This document shows, piece by piece, positions 32,040-32,217 of a DNA stretch of 32,217 nt. The translations under genes and the position numbers were made by a program. The notes below the pieces were generated by a model. It had not been told where the DNA came from. It searched no databases and saw nothing but the letters and a program-made list of their open reading frames with translations. The stretch comes from Chitinophagales bacterium (GTDB lineage Bacteria; Bacteroidota; Bacteroidia; Chitinophagales; UBA2359): NCBI GenBank assembly GCA_016787295.1, contig JAEUUX010000273.1:1-32217 (forward strand), read 5' to 3'. Within the stretch, counting starts at the first letter, position 1, and each line of letters opens with the position of its first letter.

Positions 32040-32217
32040 AGAGTTTTTAACCCTGAAAGGGTGACACGTTTGTAGATAACAAACAATGCAAAATAATAAA
32101 TGAAACCCTGAAAGGGTGATATTGTATTTTGTATAACGAACCACATAAGGCACATAAGGACACATAAGTTGAAAATGCTTTTAAGGGAATTATTGAACCC
32201 TGAAAGGGTGACAAGTT
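32040..32217. repeat. Hairpin repeat R2-like, inverted, three stem-loops
   Basis: AACCCTGAAAGGGTGA occurs exactly at 32049-32064, 32104-32119 and 32196-32211. The first two are 55 bp apart, the same period as R2 copy 1. In reverse complement the context (CAATATCACCC...GGGTTT, CGTGTCACCC) matches R2, so this is an inverted member that runs off the window. Confidence 0.7.

Noticed and set aside
32049-32211. Three identical AACCCTGAAAGGGTGA motifs as a CRISPR array
   Set aside because: The repeat is only 16 bases and palindromic, spacings are 55 and 92 bp, no cas genes are present, and the context matches the R2 repeat family.

Overview
The window looks like a chromosomal stretch of a member of the Bacteroidota, probably a saprospirian- or chitinophagian-type environmental lineage, although the genus cannot be read from the sequence. 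The evidence is direct. Several large exported proteins end in type IX secretion (T9SS) C-terminal domains. SprB-type and PKD/Ig-like repeats are abundant. Several genes are preceded by the Bacteroidota -7 promoter box TAnnTTTG, and start codons lack Shine-Dalgarno sequences. There are no rRNA or tRNA genes, no insertion-sequence transposase and no CRISPR array.

Layout. (1) 1-3351: a Roco-like leucine-rich-repeat protein that stops where a Roc GTPase would normally begin, convergent with a TIR / GHKL-type ATPase protein that has a helical effector-associated-like tail. (2) 3664-15796: a plus-strand block with a 2096-residue thioester alpha-2-macroglobulin, a rhomboid protease, a T9SS-exported M43 (pappalysin-like) metalloprotease and a T9SS-exported Ig-like adhesin. 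(3) 16271-20924: a second, larger M43 protease on the minus strand, split in two by a perfect 7-bp tandem duplication. Removing one copy restores a 1548-residue protein with a CHU_C/type-B T9SS sorting domain. (4) 20925-24011: repeat-rich DNA around an NlpC/P60 peptidase and a PD-(D/E)XK-like hypothetical protein. (5) 24012-25571: a beta-helix lipoprotein. (6) 26154-30833: an intact matrixin-like metzincin followed upstream by a truncated paralogue. The two share about 97-98% identical flanks around an unrelated-looking central segment. (7) 30890-31675: a helical protein with a polythreonine tail. After it come 500 bp of tandem and hairpin repeats.

How it fits together. Much of the window is surface or secreted proteolysis (two M43 enzymes, one matrixin, one rhomboid) together with a protease-trapping macroglobulin. 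Several loci carry sequence that could vary by slippage or recombination: the 7-bp duplication, a C9 tract in the intact matrixin, heptad repeats directly upstream of two start codons, an ACC-type triplet tract, and the arm-cassette-arm matrixin pair. I infer a variable exported-protease region. The best candidate for something undescribed is the matrixin pair, which resembles an expression copy beside a donor copy. The intergenic DNA carries at least three families of structured repeats, some of them nested.
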